Assembly (NCBI RefSeq): GCF_900188115.1
Contig: NZ_FZNW01000028.1
Location: 1 to 33,021 of the forward strand
Direction: 5' to 3'
Source of the DNA: Haloechinothrix alba
GTDB taxonomy: Bacteria; Actinomycetota; Actinomycetes; Mycobacteriales; Pseudonocardiaceae
DNA: 33,021 nucleotides
In this document: piece after piece, positions 32,237 through 33,021 of the stretch
Numbering within the stretch: the first letter of the stretch is position 1
Layout: each line of letters opens with the position of its first letter
Notes under the pieces: generated by a model
What the model was told of the DNA's origin: nothing
What the model saw: the letters and a program-made list of their open reading frames with translations, nothing else
Databases searched by the model: none
Program-made: the position numbers and the translations under genes

Positions 32237-33021
32237 GGTTCTGTCCCACATTCGGCTCTGGCCCGCTTTCAGTGGTGACGGTGTGTGTCGGTTTCGGTCG
32301 GATATGGCGTGTTGTGCCAGGGTGACGTTGATCAACTTCTAAGACTTGTGTTCTCGGGATTGTCTTCGCTGCTCATCGAGGGTGTTGTGGATGATGCTGG
32401 GACGATCGTGGCCCGGGCGTCGACGCATTCCGGGCCGGTGGCCTGCCCGGAATGCGCCGCCGAGACGGGGCGGGTGCACGGCTATGTTGAGCGGCGGATC
32501 GCCGACGTGCCGGTGGATGGGCGACGGGTCGTGCTACGGGTGCGGACGCGGCGGATGCGCTGCCCAAGGCTTGCTTGTTCGAGGCAGACAATCCGTGCGC
32601 AGCTGGCCTGTGTAGTTGAGCGGTATCAGCGCCGCACCGCCCGGCTGGCTGCGCAGGTGAACCGTGTCATGGCCCAGCTGGCCGGGCGTGCCGGGGCCCG
32701 GGCGCTGGCCGGCCTCGGTGTCGCGTTGTCCCGGCAGACCGCGCTGCGGGCGCCGCTGCGGCTGCCGGTGCCCGTTCGGCCGGTGCCGCCCGTGGGCGGC
32801 GTGGACGATGTCACCCTGCGTAAGCGGCAGTGCTACGTGACCGTGACCATCAACGCGGAGACCGGCGAGCGCGTCGATGTCCTTGCCGACCGCACGGCTG
32901 ACACGCTCGAGGCCTGGTTGCGTAACCATCCCGGCGTGCAGGTGGTCTGCCGGGATGGCTCCGGCGCATATGCCGAAGCCATCCGACCTGCGCTGCCCAC
33001 CGCGGTGCAGGTCGCTGATCG
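32237..33021 (+). mobile_element. ISL3-family insertion sequence, right part outside window
   Basis: The element is defined by its transposase gene. Its left end is placed tentatively near 32237, where a sequence starting GGTTCTGTCCCACATT resembles ISL3-type terminal repeats and where the IS3 remnant loses similarity. The right inverted repeat and the 8-nt target duplication cannot be seen because the window ends. Confidence 0.55.
32348..33021 (+). CDS. ISL3-family transposase, 3' end outside window
   Basis: Read from the GTG at 32348, the first 224 residues are visible. An N-terminal zinc-finger-like part has CPEC, with further cysteines in MRCPRLACSRQTIRAQ. A helical region with VVERYQRRTARLAAQVNRVM follows. 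The catalytic domain then begins, with the first Asp region in GGVDDVTLRKRQCYVTV and the second in VVCRDGSGAYAEAIRPA. These match ISL3-family transposases, which have a DDE mechanism; the final Glu lies beyond the window. No frameshift is seen in the visible part, so the gene may be functional. It is the only large plus-strand gene here. Confidence 0.88.
   Translation, partial: MFSGLSSLLIEGVVDDAGTIVARASTHSGPVACPECAAETGRVHGYVERRIADVPVDGRRVVLRVRTRRMRCPRLACSRQTIRAQLACVVERYQRRTARLAAQVNRVMAQLAGRAGARALAGLGVALSRQTALRAPLRLPVPVRPVPPVGGVDDVTLRKRQCYVTVTINAETGERVDVLADRTADTLEAWLRNHPGVQVVCRDGSGAYAEAIRPALPTAVQVAD

Noticed and set aside
1-33021. CRISPR arrays, tRNA or rRNA genes
   Set aside because: No regularly spaced repeats and no tRNA- or rRNA-like sequence were seen on either strand.

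Overview
This is a high-GC, Gram-positive-type actinobacterial chromosome segment. The evidence is a complete mce (mammalian cell entry) lipid-transport operon, a luciferase-like monooxygenase of the kind that often uses F420, PucR regulators, frequent GTG starts and 4-nt start/stop overlaps. The style suggests a mycelial actinomycete such as a member of the Pseudonocardiales, but the species cannot be fixed from the sequence alone. Every intact gene except the transposase at the right edge lies on the minus strand, so the order below runs from high to low coordinates.

Right edge (about 32.0-33.0 kb): an ISL3-family transposase gene, cut by the window end, lies next to a broken IS3-type OrfA remnant that it may have interrupted. 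Then comes a two-gene operon (about 30.3-32.0 kb): a valine/leucine-type amino-acid dehydrogenase (vdh) and a small stand-alone ACT-domain protein resembling an acetolactate-synthase regulatory subunit. Upstream of vdh is what looks like a complete transcription attenuator: a 12-codon leader peptide with three consecutive Ile codons, an anti-attenuator hairpin, a mutually exclusive alternative pairing, and an intrinsic terminator with a six-U tail. This is the most striking regulatory structure in the window.

Centre (about 14.9-29.9 kb): a catabolic island of visibly lower GC. It holds a DUF917 protein and a hydantoinase-A-like protein whose nucleotide-binding motifs have decayed, with a PucR regulator; a three-subunit molybdenum hydroxylase (FAD, 2Fe-2S and molybdopterin subunits with GTGA/ATGA overlaps); an LLM-class oxidoreductase, a SnoaL-like protein, an alpha/beta hydrolase, a DUF1028 protein and an M20 metallopeptidase/deacylase (the last three translationally coupled); and a second PucR regulator. 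Together these look like uptake-independent degradation of an N-heterocyclic or amide-containing compound; the substrate cannot be named. Remnants of IS5- and IS256-family transposases flank the island.

Left (1-14.4 kb): one long, tightly coupled mce operon: a small four-helix membrane protein, two MlaE/YrbE permeases, an MlaF/MceG-type ATPase placed inside the operon, six MCE-domain proteins, an MMPL/RND transporter and a membrane-anchored parvulin-like foldase that runs off the left edge. It should encode a cell-envelope lipid or sterol importer, with permease, ATPase and substrate-binding tunnel parts plus two less usual accessory proteins.
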